From the NCBI GenBank assembly GCA_914767715.1, contig OU612068.1, positions 24,368,001 to 24,428,000 on the forward strand: 60,000 bases of DNA. Reading direction: 5' to 3'. Of this stretch, positions 10,801 to 31,590 are shown in pieces. The translations under genes were made by a program, and so were the position numbers. Each line of letters opens with the position of its first letter. The stretch's first letter is position 1. This stretch comes from Membranipora membranacea. Lineage: Eukaryota; Bryozoa; Gymnolaemata; Cheilostomatida; Membraniporidae. The notes beneath the pieces were generated by a model, which saw nothing but the letters and a program-made list of their open reading frames with translations, ran no database searches and had not been told where the DNA came from.

Positions 10801-13406
10801 CCCTCGCTTTACTTGCTCAAGTCGGAAAATTCGTCTTTATGGTGGTAGATGGTGAGTCAAGTTATGAGCTGAGTGCCCTTAACATTTTCTCACAATCTGT
10901 AACTGTGGGCTTCTTAGTACGTGGTGCTATATACACGCCTCCCAGGCGGGCTACTATTGAAGAAAAAATTTCCATAATTTGTATCAATTTGTCAAACATA
11001 AGAATTGACCATTATCCATCAATGTTCCTTTTTTGACATCTGTTAATTTGTTTCCAGCTGTCTAGACCACCTCTTAATTCAACTTGTCCTCTCAATTATT
11101 GGTAATCATATCATAAAGAATCTTTTGTTGTGTTTTAGCTAAGCAGTACTGGCTAGCTCCACTGTTGATGGCAGCTCTAATTCTGCTCATCCCTGTGTTT
11201 ATATACTTAGCTTGTACGAATGAGTATGTATCGGATGTCATATATACAGGCTGGACTCCTATCATCGCCGCTATGGCCATCAGCTGGTATGTTTACGACA
11301 CAAATCAAAGTCTTTTATTCATATATTTATGTGGAAGTGTGGAAGTCAGTTAAAGACCTGTGACCTCCTAGTGTACATCCAGCTGTGTAACTGCTGATTA
11401 AAACAATGCTAGAAGCCTAGTAACCCCAACCATCATGTTAAGGGTTGGAAATGAGTTTTGATATGCCTGAGATACACTTAGGGGTTTTGTGGGACTGTTT
11501 AAGTTCTGATTGCTTGATAGGGGAAAAATTCCAGCAAATTCCTCTGCAAGTCTGTTCTGATAATGAGATTAACTTGATAATCTTTGTCCTCTACAAAGCT
11601 TACCAAGCTACAAACTTACATTATAAGTATGCTGATTCTCCTATCATTCAGCATTTTAACTCACCGATGAACTTATATTGCAGTGTTGGTGGGTTGGTGC
11701 TGGATATGACTGTTTCAGACAAAAAATATCAAGGCATAGCTGTGTTTCAACCTGTTATGAATGGTGAGTATGTGAGATGAATGCAAAAAATTAGATCAGC
11801 CTCTGTAACCACTGAATTCTGACATTGCTTTTATCTGGCTTGAGCCAATTCACTCCATCACAACAAGTTTCTATGCAATAGTCATGTCTTTTATATAAAT
11901 CATGCACTCAATACCAGCTTCACTAATTTTTTAATCTGAATACTATGGTGTGTGACATTTGGTGTATTGATTTTGAAGGTGTCGGAGGTAATTTAGTAGC
12001 TGTTCAGGCGAGCAGACTGTCCACAGGGCTTCATTCGAGAGCCCGTATAGGCAAGCTTCCTGCTGATTCACCAAATGTTTGCTTCAATCCTTTCACTACT
12101 TATTTCGGGAAAGGTGAGATTTGACCAGTTTCTGTCATACTCCAAATGACCCTCTGAGGATTATTTACAATGTGATTCTTTAATTTCCAGGAATTTTATA
12201 AGTTGGTGACACCAAGAAGTACAATGTGGTTATGCACTCCAGCCTTCTTTTTTTTTCTCTGGAAGCATTGATTGATATAGTTTCCCATGTAATGGCCTTG
12301 ATACTCAATGCAAATGAGGTTCTAATATATGATCAGATTTATTTTAGCCCTTGCATAAGGCATGGAAATAATGGTTTCAATTGGAGTGGTTTGCAATTCA
12401 CTTGTGACACATTTTAAAAACAATTCAGAAGAAAAGTAATAGTTAACGGCTGGAAGCTTCATTGTCCAAGATACAATATGGATCACAGTCACACAACTTC
12501 TTAGCTCCAACCAAGTACCTGACATTGAACAAATATCACCTAATTACATTATTTCTAGGCTTGAACTCAAGAACTGCCAGGGTGTTACTTGCTATGGTGA
12601 TACCAGGACACCTTGTATTTATATACGCTATCAAGTTCATGAAAGCTGGACATACAACAATAAGCTTTAATTTCATATGGGCTTATAATCTTGCTGCTAT
12701 TATTCAGGTAAGTTTAAAATGGTGTTAAATTTTAAGCGTTGTTAATTTTTGATTGGCAGTTAAGTTTTTATCATTATCAAATAATACCATCTATCCGACA
12801 AATTTTGTCTTGCATATTAACTCCCTTTCATCAATGAGTTTGGGACCTATGTCCTAACCTCCCTACTTTCATGGTATGGATCATCCTTTCACCCTGCATA
12901 TTAGAGGGTTGTGCTTTCTCTTGCTATCTAGGTAAAGGGGTAGTTGACTCCTAAAATACCCATTGTCTAGCTGATTTTCAATGAGGGAAATGGGTTCATG
13001 CTTTTTGTGGCACTTCTTTGATAACATTTCACTATTGCAACGGTATAGACTGCCAATAAAAGTATCAACAAAATGAATGGACTATGACATTATGCACCAG
13101 AGCAAATTTTTTTTATGATTGAGAATTAACTCAAAATTGATGTTCGAGAGACTACAATTATTGTTCCTTAATTCAACCAGCTCTCTACCAAACTATAACA
13201 TCAAGCTTTTTGATTGACAGGTGCTAGTCTTATTATATGTGTGTAACTGTATGGTGCATTGGATGTGGAAAAATGGAGACGATCCCGATAACTTTGCTAT
13301 ACCGTACCTGACAGCTCTCGGAGACCTGTTAGGAACTTCTCTGTTAGCTTTGGCATTCTATGTACTCTACTCCATAGGTGACAGAGACTTTGATGTCGGC
13401 GATTAA
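7803..13406 (+). CDS. SLC41A: SLC41-family Mg2+ transporter (MgtE-like), complete, 485 aa
   Basis: Coding exons: 7803-7864, 8129-8282, 8795-8863, 9503-9610, 10186-10402, 10702-10851, 11139-11286, 11684-11763, 11979-12113, 12559-12707, 13221-13406. All phases match, and the total is 1458 nt. The Ser/Glu-rich cytosolic N-terminus (about 70 aa) is followed by two MgtE-like membrane halves. Each carries the family signature, [16 protein letters not shown] at about 220-235 and [16 protein letters not shown] at about 445-460, whose acidic residues line the cation pathway in MgtE channels. The start ([14 protein letters not shown]) and end (GDRDFDVGD) match vertebrate SLC41A1-3 closely, as does the length (about 500 aa). 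These proteins move Mg2+ across the plasma or mitochondrial membrane. Which paralogue it is cannot be settled by eye. The 5'UTR exon starts at 7746 after an acceptor, and the ATG overlaps an upstream TAA. Confidence 0.95.
9028..9180. repeat. Two-copy tandem duplication, 81-bp period
   Basis: ATTTCCTGGAAGTCAATGAT occurs at 9028 and again at 9109, each followed by similar sequence (ACAATA..GCAATA, then ATTA). It lies in SLC41 intron 3 and has no coding role. Confidence 0.75.
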
Positions 13407-13910
13407 TACATATAGTCTCTTCTTGTACTTGTGTTTCTTACCTATTGCCGCGTTGATCTCTGAATATGACTGACATAATTTTACACATAGCAGGCAGCAT
13501 CTCAATCAACATTGAAATCTGGTGTATATGTCAGAAATCTTTATTTTATCTTACATCATAGACTTAATAAGTCTATGTTTTACATAAAGAAATACTGAAC
13601 CATTTTATAGTTAATAGACGTAGCAAACTGTTTCCTAAGCTATACTTTGAACAAATTATAATATGGCTGTATGTTACAAAATTTGCTTCGTATAGCAATG
13701 GTCACCACTTGATAGCTGATAACTCTCAAATTGATTCTGTTGATTTTGAAAAGTGGTGTTTTTGTAGACTTTCAATACATTTTTCAGCATAGTGGTGTTC
13801 TGATCAGTCAGGGTATTGCATGTTTTTCTTGAATTATGATAAATCTTTAACTGTTAAGAGTATGATATTCCACAAGTTTGATATTTTAACTAATTTATTA
13901 TTCCAATAAA
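13407..13910 (+). terminator. SLC41 3'UTR with AATAAA at 13905-13910
   Basis: About 500 bp of AT-rich sequence follows the stop and ends in the canonical polyadenylation hexamer within TTCCAATAAAACATG. A perfect small hairpin (CATAGACTTA/TAAGTCTATG) lies at 13557-13577. Confidence 0.6.
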
Positions 13911-15479
13911 ACATGAAAGGTATCTAAATGTGTCACTTTGAAAGATGAGGTGGAGACTTTAATGTAGATATTTCATATTGAAACAATATTGAAACAAGTA
14001 GCCACTGGTATATATTCATGGATAAGGAGAACATATCTGGCCCTGAACAAGCATATGGCAATTTATGTATGATTGGTGGAACCAATTTCTCATGTTTGAT
14101 TGGTCCAAAAGTCCAGTAATGCTACAGCCGACCCTTTGTAAACATTTGTCAAGTAGCTTGCCCGAGTTTTTAAAGCTCATTACTGGGACGTCAGTCAATA
14201 GATAACGATAAAGCTGCCAGAATTTTGGCTTGATCCAAATACTGACACAAAGTTAATACTGATGTAATTTCTCCACAAATAGCCATACTGTGCATTTTAC
14301 CACTTATCCATGAAATCATATCAATGCAAGTAGCCAACCCCCTAGTGGTGGAATTTACGCGGTCACTTCAAATCCATGATGTAACATATTATATGTGGCT
14401 ATAATCGCTCCTTTCAAATATACATCCAGGCCCCTCAAGCACGGTAACCCTGTTTTGCTGACCTCCAATCAAAAAATTGACACATGTGAAGAATATTGCT
14501 GTCATGCTTCCCATCCAATGTAACCGCAGAGAGACTTCCTGATGAAGGCAGTGCTATAATTGATAAGCTCGAGTTGTCCTCCCACTATAGACCTTCTGGA
14601 CATAAGAAGACAACCCAAAATAAATCATAAATGGTGTCACAGCAGCAAGAGTTTTTTCACTTCTACTCAGATCTTCACTTCCTGCTCATCTGAAATATTT
14701 TTCCAAGTAGTCTCACATTTCACACATGCTATTGTTTGGTAGGACCATCTACAAGCAAGTACAAAATAGTCTACAAGCAAGGTCTCAGTACTTGGTTAGC
14801 AGCCTATAGGTTGAACAGGTAAAATTACATGATATTGTTTGTTTACCATTACTATACTCACATGAGTTTGACTCAAGTCAACTACTCATCAGAATCATGT
14901 GTTGATTATTGATAGATTGGTTATTGAGTTATCCAAAATTGACAATTTAAAATCAATTTTAATCGCACACATAAGAGTCAGATTTAGCAATGGATTAGGG
15001 AGTTCATTGGATTTAGTTTGGGAAAGTGAACATCAGTTTACATTTTTTGGCAAAGCAAAAAGAAGTTAAGAACTGGTAATATTTCACCCTGATTTCACCC
15101 TTTTCTATTTCATTCATTCAAATTGTGAAAACATTGCCAAACAAATGCATACCTTTTATCTCACCCACATATAAACATGCTGTTGAAGAAAAGTATGACC
15201 ACTTTTTACTTACTAAACAAATTGAATGGTCTTTTAAGGTTGGCCACTAAGTCAACGCCAACAAAACTGTTAAGAAGATGTTATACATACCTCAGGGTTC
15301 TCAGGGGTCTCAGTGTGTGTGTATAGTAACTCTTTCATCATAGTCAGACCATATAAGAGAGCTCCAGAGTGTCCCAATATATGGACATTCTTTCTTGCTA
15401 CTAGGTCTAGATCTCTTTCGAAAGTTCCCCTACTGAAATATCTCAAAAATGGGGATTCTCTTCCGGCCACCTATCATGG

Positions 15480-15660
15480 CCAAACTGCAGCACTTACTTA
15501 CTTGGTACTTGCCGACGTGATCACCGCTTCATAGGGTTGAAGACTTTGGTAATGTGGCACTCCGTTAGTCCGCATTTCAGTCCGAGGTCAGGATACCGGG
15601 CATACCAGGGTAGGGCGTTGGGTAGCTAGCCAGAGGGACAGAGAAGACGGTCCTTACAAC
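15480..15660 (-). mobile_element. Probable non-LTR retrotransposon 3' end fragment
   Basis: On the minus strand, relatively GC-rich sequence ends in a short tandem tail, CAAGTAAGTAAGTGC, resembling the GTAAGTAAGTAAGT tail of the LINE ending at about 50823. The bodies are not obviously alignable, so this may be a different LINE family using a similar tail. Confidence 0.35.
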
Positions 15661-16868
15661 TACATTATGATACTAGTCAACGTGTCATTCAATCGACTTA
15701 ATGTATGATAAGTTTCTGTTATATACCCCTCTTAATATCCTAAATAAAAAAAATCCAGTGTGAAAATTTCTAAGCGAAGTTTGCCTTATTATTATGCCAT
15801 TACTAACTCTTAACTTGAATGGTTCGGGAAAAGCGTAATGCAACAGGGCCTAAAATTTGGAAGAATAGAGAGACCAATCAATGTGGTCGCTTCATAATGA
15901 ATAAATTCTAATTCCAAACTTTTAATTACATTGGAAGCTCCTGTAGCGCCTAAGTTACTTAATGTTATCTTATGAGATCCTTTTAATTCCAGGATTGAAT
16001 GTAGCGAAATATTCGGAATCGCTTAGTTCATAGGACTATGACTTTCTGTCCTGTAATTTTGCAATTAATAAAAACTTTTTTAATCAAGAATTTTGAACTT
16101 TGACAGTTGACAAGTATCTTGTTACTATTATTAGAATGTCATATCAAAATAAATATATATACATATATTGAGGTCAGGTATATGACAGCTTTGTGCATAA
16201 GCCATGATTTTTCTTTTAATTTGGCGAAAAAGGACTTTCGTATTGTTATGCTATCTATATTGTGGATGATTGATATGGCAACCAAAGAAACCAAATTTTT
16301 CCCTATCTGTTGAAAACGGGAGTGTGAATTACTGTTTGTTACATTGACACTTTCTTTGCAATCCCATTGTTGATGAGAAAAAACTTACTGCCTCTCTCAA
16401 TTCGGTTGGCCCGAGAATTCGTGAGGTGCATCCAAAAATGTATCAGAAACTGAAAAAAATTTAGATTTATGTGTCTAAAGATATCAAATAAGGCCTTTAA
16501 TTCTAACATCATGTTTCTGTTGCTGACGTATCAAGCAGTTAAATTTACTGCTACGTATAAAACTATACCTCAGTGATCCTAATATTTATCATCAGTTGAG
16601 CACCTCAATTAAATATTATGGTTCATCGTACTACCACATACTGCTCTAAGATCATATGTAATGAAATGTCATGTCCTCTCTTGACACCAGTGTAGCAGTA
16701 AATTTAAACTTTATGTATCTATTTTTATACACTAAAGTCTATTTTTAGTACATACTACCTGATTCGAGAATTTGCACTTATTATGGACGCCTTTAGATGG
16801 AAAAATAAAGATCATAAATGATTATACACTTATCACATACACGTGCCCCACTGTCGGTCGCAGCTGCC

Positions 16869-16924
16869 ATCCGAGCGGAGCGTTTAAACCGCCTCGACGA
16901 GACGATCGCGACGCACCGCTCGGA
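16869..16924. repeat. GC-rich hairpin
   Basis: A perfect 10-bp inverted repeat, ATCCGAGCGG (16869-16878) and CCGCTCGGAT (16915-16924), around a CpG-rich 36-nt loop. It stands out sharply from the AT-rich surroundings. Function unknown. Confidence 0.7.
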
Positions 16925-17734
16925 TATGTATTTATGATATAATATATGTACTGCTCCTGGCTCTGGGAAGGCAAAGTGTTATGTCTTGTTGCTAATAAAG
17001 TATAAATTAATTTGTTGGACAGACCCAATAATACATTTTTGTCAGAAGGCTAACTTTGTAATACCGGATTACTTCGCGGGGTGGGGGGGGGGGGGGTGGC
17101 ATACTCACTAACACATTCACATCAAAATACTTACTCCACTTATGACTGCCATGAGGCGTATTGAGCTTCACACCATTGGAATCTTTAAAACGGATGTGTT
17201 CCAAAGCAAAGTTTGTAGGCTAACCCTGCTAGCTGTGTTACCACTGTTGGTAGGCCAACTTTGAGTAATAATCAGCCTAGCTTTAGGTGTATGAAGATGT
17301 TATCAAACTTTTATTTGTGAGACTCAAGGCAAAACTTCCCAGGCCATTGTTGATAACAATCAATTGAATATTTTAGATACCGCTATCTACTCTTTAATAA
17401 TGAGTTGAGCAAGTTTTAGTTTGTAGCAAAAAACTATAACTTCAGTGAACTTTTGTAGGTACGTGACAGGTACGCGATAGCTTTGTTTTCATCAGCCTTG
17501 GAACCTGAGCGGAGATTAGTAAATTGGACTTCAAAGATTCAATTCTACTGGTCGGCCTTATGGTGAGTTGATACATCGGAACACTAACTAGGGGATTCTT
17601 GGTATGAATCATTTTTCATTTTATTTGCTTATTGTAGCTTATTGTAGAGTAGGCAAATAGAGTTACTGTCAATGTCCAAGGGGTGCATAAAGAGCCCTAT
17701 GGTGAGTAAGCCAAGTCATTGTGTTATAGACATA

Positions 17735-17790
<56 letters not shown>
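17735..17790. repeat. (GCT)n microsatellite, about 18 units
   Basis: An uninterrupted trinucleotide run of 56 bp. It is not in a coding exon I can recognise. Confidence 0.95.
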
Positions 17791-18681
17791 ATACGATAAT
17801 ACCAATTAAAGATTTGAGCATAATCTGACATAATACAGGTGATTAGCTGAGCAATCAGGGTCTATTCAAATGAAGCACTTGTATGTTACTTCTCATTTAC
17901 AAGCACTTCAAGAGTCAGCCTTGTCTGTAAAATTCATCATAACAAATTGGTGATATCATCACTACTTACTCCTCACACGGTGCACAAACTAAATACCCCT
18001 TGTGTTGTACAAAGCCGATTTGTATCAGTTATTGGTTTTTCTCAAGTATGCTTCAGTTTGTGGCTCACATAGGTTTGAGGCAGACCCAGGGTTAGTGTGA
18101 ATCTTTGTAAATTGAGATTTGTTTGAGTTTGGCAAATTTTATGATAGTGAGGCTCAGCATTACTGGCTTGGCTACCGTTGCTGTGTTGATGGGGAGTGGT
18201 ACCCAACCACCCATAGAGCTTTTTGAAGGCTGCTGTTTCATGAGTCATGCCTATGTCTATTTGCACAAACTGAGCTGACTACAGGCTTTTATCATAAACT
18301 ATGATTGGAAGTCATCCTAATAGATAATAGAGGATAAATGCATGTGCTACAGCCTGCTCACTGTCACCCTAAGCTGTTTCATGGATAATGTGAGGAGCAG
18401 TCATAAGATGGTTCTGATAACATGATGCCAAGAAGGAATTAGGGAACTATCCATACTGATTAATATCCAACACTGCATGTCATTGGTTGTCATAAGTCTT
18501 TTCTTCGGCTGTGTTTTTTTAATCAGATTTTGAAATGAGGAAGTTGCTCTATAAACCATTATTTTTCTCTCCTAGTTGTGTCCAAGTCATTGATTTGACA
18601 AATCTTTAATAATTTTGATTCATAAGTCACCTACACTCTATTACACAAGCCATTTACATCAAAATTGGATATTGTTTTTAG

Positions 18682-18748
18682 GTCCACTGGATGTAGTTAC
18701 AGCACTGATGTGAACCCACGATACTGTAACAGTTGATCTGCTGGGGAG
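18682..18748 (+). promoter_or_regulatory. 5'UTR segment and acceptor of the SYK start exon
   Basis: The acceptor TTGTTTTTAG (AG at 18680-18681) is followed by 67 nt of leader before the ATG at 18749. A further upstream 5'UTR exon is implied but was not located. Confidence 0.5.
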
Positions 18749-26405
<7,657 letters not shown>

Positions 26406-27081
26406 TTTGGTAGTTGACAGACAAAACTATGGAGGCCTTTGTGAACTGCTGACGCATAAATACTACTGCTGCCCATCAGACTAAATCCATGTATTATTCC
26501 AGTCTTCCATGCATTTGCTCCTAGCCATGTACATTCAAATATCAGACTGATATTTTCTGACATGGCGCATGATTCATTTACAGTTATGCCTTTATGTAAC
26601 TTTAGCATTCTTCAATGAAGAATTTTACGGCACTCTCTAATAGTTCAAACCCAAAGACTTTTTTAGTATAGCTAAATGGACAGGAAAATTGGTGGGATAA
26701 ATTGACTGAAACATTAGACAAACACATTGACAAAAACATCACAATATTTTATGCAAATCCATTGTCCTGAACGAGATGATTGACAATTTATTTTGGAGAT
26801 GCTTTTCTGTGCTACTCCAGCCCAGGTTTATACTATACTATGTAATCAATGTATATTATTGGCAATGTTGCAGAACTAGTTACTTTAATTTTTCACCTAG
26901 CATCGCGCCGTGGGCGTACCCACATCACCAAACTTGACACCACTGAGCATATTATATTTATGTCTATAAAATTTTATTTATGTATGAGCAGATTTGGACG
27001 CGGAGTAAGCCGCATGTTATGATATAAATGTTAGCTTTACAGTTAATGGTAAAATCCAGTTACCATTCATGCTCAAATAAA
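26406..27081 (+). terminator. SYK 3'UTR with AATAAA at 27076-27081
   Basis: The sequence after the stop runs to a canonical hexamer (CTCAAATAAATG). The next gene is convergent, with its own signal 400 bp further on. Confidence 0.6.
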
Positions 27082-27478
27082 TGTATAAATAATTTATCTT
27101 TGTCTTCATGTTCTTTACTTTGATTGCCTGTTGTGAGATCTCAGGCTAAATATGGTGTAAATTGAAATTTGAGGTAGGTTTTAGCACAGCTTATCGATTT
27201 AGTTAACCACACAATACTATATAGAATATGATAGTACAATTATTGCAAGCAACAATTCATATCTAATGGCTTTCATCATTATATTAAGAATTTTTTACTA
27301 ACAAACATAATACATTCGAATTACTCCAGCAACCAAGCCATTCCTTGATAAATGTGTACATAATCAGTTGAACTGGAAAGATAAGAGAGAAGTTTTTGTA
27401 GGAAAAAGGTATCAGATATAATATTATTCATGAATTTGTAATAAGGATTTTAACTCTCACTAGCAGCCACCTAAATAA
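27082..27478. other. Short convergent intergenic spacer
   Basis: It lies between the SYK polyadenylation signal (27081) and that of the minus-strand chitinase (27484-27479). I see no feature in it. Confidence 0.6.
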
Positions 27479-27719
27479 TTTATTTCAACACATCAAATGT
27501 TGAAAAAAATTATTAACTATACACAATACAACAAGGTATTTTTGGCTGCCGCAATACCACACAATAGTTTAAATCTAGCGAAAACACTAATTACAGATTA
27601 TAATAATTTCAAACCAGTCATGTACAGGCATTCTAAAAGAAAGAGGAATAATTATGATAAAAGTTTTAATCTACGGCATTCGTTTCTCAAGCCCTATCAC
27701 TGTCATATATCCTGTGAAA
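27479..27719 (-). terminator. Chitinase 3'UTR with AATAAA at 27484-27479
   Basis: On the minus strand, GAAATAAATT lies about 235 nt after the chitinase stop codon and is the first clear hexamer in a sensible place. Confidence 0.6.
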
Positions 27720-30700
27720 TTACTTAAAAAGGTAATTCCGCAAAAATTTAAAAATTCCTCGAACAATTCTGATGGCAGTCGTACAGCCCAGAGCACCTGA
27801 ACCTGAAAAGTAGAAATCTTTAAGTTATCATTCACAATATTTGGGTTAGTTAAAAGTAATGATACCAATTTGTTTTTAATTGGGGCACAAGTTGTCCAAA
27901 AAGTGTATAAAGAGGCTCAATGGAAATGCGGCAATTACGATAAGCCAATTATTTAAAAACCTAATATGTTTTCTGCCATATGATGAGGGTGACGGGAATG
28001 GCCAAATGGTTCTCATGTGGTATGGCCAATTCCTATATCCAACAGGCTTTGTGGCCGGCATATTATCATCTAATTAATATTATATTATGTAAATGGTTAG
28101 CATGAATTTTGAGCTAACCGCTGCCATTGCCAAATGTTTAGGAAACGAATATTATTTATATACTTACATTTGTCATTACGGGAACCTTTGGTCTTTGGTT
28201 CAATAGTATCAGACTTAAGACAATCAGATATTGTAGTGGAAAGAGGATATTTCCCCATCTTGCAAGACTGTCCGTTGAAATCATCCAGACTGAGGTCCCA
28301 GATCATTGCACCACCGTAACCGGTGTCTTTGATGAAATTGCACTAAAAAAGAAAATGAAATTGCTGTGTATTCTCTGCTTGCTGTCGAAGATATGTGACG
28401 TCTGCATCCATGTTTGAGTTGCAAAAAAGGGGAGTGTCATTATGTTCAATGTAAATGAAATGCATTGTCCTATCTTCAGCGTGTTTTATATCTATGTTAT
28501 GCAAAATGTCATAGAAGAACAAAATATAATGGGAAGGGAAAATAGTTATTTACCTTGGTAAGGAAAGATTCAGCATTGTCATAAGATATCCATCTAGGAT
28601 CGGCGTAGGTGTACGGTACCCGAGCAACAGGGTCCATTACTGTGTTATTTAAGTAAGCCTGGTTACTGCAGATATCCAGGTAGCCAATCTAAAACAAACT
28701 CGATAAACTAATATAATCTGATTAAATGATCGATTCGAAGGGTCCACACCAGTGTAATGATTTGGTACTCGTGTGTCAACATGAACATTATTGCAGTGCC
28801 TATGTGTCTCTTAATTCTTGATCCCCTACAAAATTTCACGAATAACAGAAACCTGTTCCTGATATTTTCCTAGCGGATCTACCTATGGACCAACACATTA
28901 TCCATATGCTAGATTTTATCTCCTAGAAAAGAAAAGCTATCACCTGACTCATTAAAATTTCAAAAGTAGCAGTTTGCCTTTGAAGAATAAGTCTTAATTG
29001 GGAATTGGCATTGAGATTTAAGGTAAGGAGCTCTGAGATCTTTACAGAATACTTACAGTTCCAGCCCACATCGCTGGTGTGTTTGGGGGTGGGGTTGGTG
29101 ATGCTCCAACAATATTCCAAAACTGTCCATAAGCAGGCACACCAACAATGATCTTATCTAGTGGCATACCTTGGCTTCTCCAATACCATGCAGCATACAT
29201 CTGTATAATAAACAGGCAGAGCATAGACAATCAAGCAGAAGAACATCTTTAAACATAGCAATATACTTCTGAAGAGTCAGCACAAGGTTCCTGACATGTT
29301 AAAGCCTAAGTTGAGCCGATCGGATTGTCAGTGAATAGCAGGTGTCAGGCTGGCAGATATATTGGATAAGTTGTATAGAGCAGAGAGTACGAAAATTTTA
29401 TACATGTATACGATACATGTATATGTTTCACTTTTTAAAATTCTCACCCTTATTATGGCAACTGTAATTTTGAGCGGAAAATTAAATCCTTATCAATCAA
29501 TCAATATGCAGGAAAATGCTGTATAGTGAATCAGGCTCTACATGATCCGTGAGATATAATCAGACTTACCGTAGTACGCTCATCAGACTCGGGTCCTAGA
29601 GGTGAGTTTAGCCCAGTAAAATTATCATTCTGACCATGAAAGTCATAACTCATCAGGTTGATAAAATCAAGAGCACTGTAATAGAATAGTAATAAGGAGT
29701 AAAAGAGTAAGGCTGACTCATTGCTCAATCAAATGTCCCATAATGGTGAAGACTGGACAATTTATTTGTTATATCTGCTCTAAAAATAGGGTTATCCTCG
29801 TTCAATTCATAAGGAAGTTGATCTAATATACCAATTTTTTTACTTGCAAAATCAACAACCTCTAAAATTTAAAATTGAAACTCACATGGCAAGTCTCTTG
29901 ATATCATAGCCATGATTTACTGCCCCGTCACCATGAGGTGCAGCCATTGTGAGAAGGAGGCGTGGTTTACCAACTTCTTCTGACTCGACTTCAAATGCCA
30001 CCTTCAATTCTTCACAAAGAAGAGCGAAGTTTTGTTTATCAGCAGCAGGACTTCCTCTCGCTGCTGGATACTCCCAATCAATATCTAAACCATCAAACCC
30101 AAATCTTCTCAGATAGGCGATGGAAGTTGTGATGAAGTGTGATCTTGTAGACAGAGTGGCAACCTTGAAAATAAAACCACAGCGTACACCTACCTAAGCC
30201 CCCACATACATGATGAGCAATATTGATGTAGGCTAAGATTTTCACACTACCCTAGAGGAGTAATGTATTTGAAAGAGGAAACATTCACCTTTTTGCACAG
30301 GCTTGTAATTGTGAAATATTTGGCTAGCTAGCATTCAAGCTCCCACCTTAGTAAGTGAAAAAAATAAGTGCAAGCTAAGGTAAACTCTAGCTTATATTAA
30401 GGTAATGGTATTTCTTGTTGTCTGACCATTTGATAATGTTGATGACGACTAAAGATGTCTTCGTTATGATATAAGCAGCTTGGGAATTAATGCCGTTCAA
30501 TTACATTCAGGTTTTTCAGGTGCCTCAAACGTTTCTTATGAGTATCACAACATATCTGTTTATTTTGATATATTTGCCTTACAAAGTTCTCACCGTGGTA
30601 GAGAAGTTTGTTGATCCCATTGCCCAACCACCGACAGATAGTAGAACTTTCAAACTAGGATTCTTCATTTTCAAATCGGTTGTCTGTCTATATAAGGCTG

Positions 30701-31590
30701 TAAGAAACAATGTGATTAATATTAATGTGGAATCGAGAAGGGCGTCGTAATAAATTTCAGATTGAGAAATTCTATAAAAATATCATGTAATTTTACTTGC
30801 ATTTCCCGCTCCAATTTGCAGGCTGACGCTACAAAGAAAATCTTTATATTTGCAGATTCTGCGCTGTGAACTGTGATGAGAACCAATTGGCAGTATGCTG
30901 TTGATGATGACAGCAGTAAAACAGCATGAGAAGGTTAGGATAGTGCATACTGCATTTACATACACTTGTACACAAATGACAATTAAATTTTTATCTTAAC
31001 CCAGTAGACAGACCATAATCAGTTGTCTCAGTCGGTGCTAGCGCCCCGCTCTCTATTTTGGCAAACGCAAAAAGAATATGAGTACAGAGATAGGGATCGA
31101 TATCCACAGGCATCATTTTCTCTTCACCGCTGTACACCATTTGTTCTTGCCCATAGTGACTCCAGTTCACATAATAGCACACCACTTTGTATCCGACACA
31201 AACCTGTAAAAAAACAATAAAATGGTTTACTAAACTCAAGCATGATATCAGCTGAAACAACCAAAAATTTGGTGCAACACCAAATTTTCAAATCCATGCA
31301 ATGTATTAGGCCATCTTGATAATGACAGCTGACAATGTATGTGAAATAGAGACGGTGAAAACAAAAGTTTCAGGAGCTGCAACAGAGTTAGGTTCTTTAC
31401 TACCTGAATGTGTGCTCTTAAGTTTTCATGGTAGGATTAATTTCTCTCGATCTTGTTCCATCTCAAACATAACTTCCAGATGGTATATAATCAATACTAG
31501 CTCAAAATTACTAACATTTAGATACGAACTATAGCTTACCTGCAATAATACAAGAAAAACTAGCACACAGATGCTGTTACTTGCTGCCAT
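27720..31590 (-). CDS. Secreted GH18 chitinase, complete, 421 aa
   Basis: Minus-strand exons: 31590-31540, 31203-31014, 30697-30594, 30163-29886, 29675-29570, 29200-29057, 28688-28554, 28342-28168, 27802-27720; phases close to 1266 nt. Exon 1 encodes most of a signal peptide (MAASNSICVLVFLVLLQ). GH18 landmarks in order: CYYVNW, the SVGGW beta strand (about residue 100), the catalytic FDGLDIDWEYP with D139, D142, D144 and the acid E146, MSYDFHG from about 216, and GAMIWDLSLDDF with Trp351. All DxxDxDxE residues are intact, so an active endochitinase cleaving beta-1,4-GlcNAc polymers is expected rather than a lectin-like YKL form. There is no chitin-binding domain; instead a cysteine-bearing linker leads to a short basic hydrophobic tail. 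The exon 2 donor (G|GTCTGT) is non-consensus but required by phase. Roles could be digestive, immune or in remodelling. Confidence 0.93.

Larger units (their letters stand above)
13911..18681. other. Intergenic region between SLC41 and SYK
   Basis: No gene model supported. It holds a LINE-like 3' end (15480-15660), a GC-rich hairpin (16869-16924), a G-rich run (17078-17096) and a (GCT)n microsatellite. The SYK promoter and any 5' non-coding exon should lie in its right-hand part but were not pinned down. Confidence 0.5.

Noticed and set aside
10524-11036. 170-codon plus-strand ORF as an independent protein
   Set aside because: It is SLC41 exon 6 extended through flanking introns; phases of the neighbouring exons require the splice sites.
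11445-11780. 111-codon ORF as a separate gene
   Set aside because: Only 11684-11763 matches SLC41; the rest is intron 7 sequence read through.
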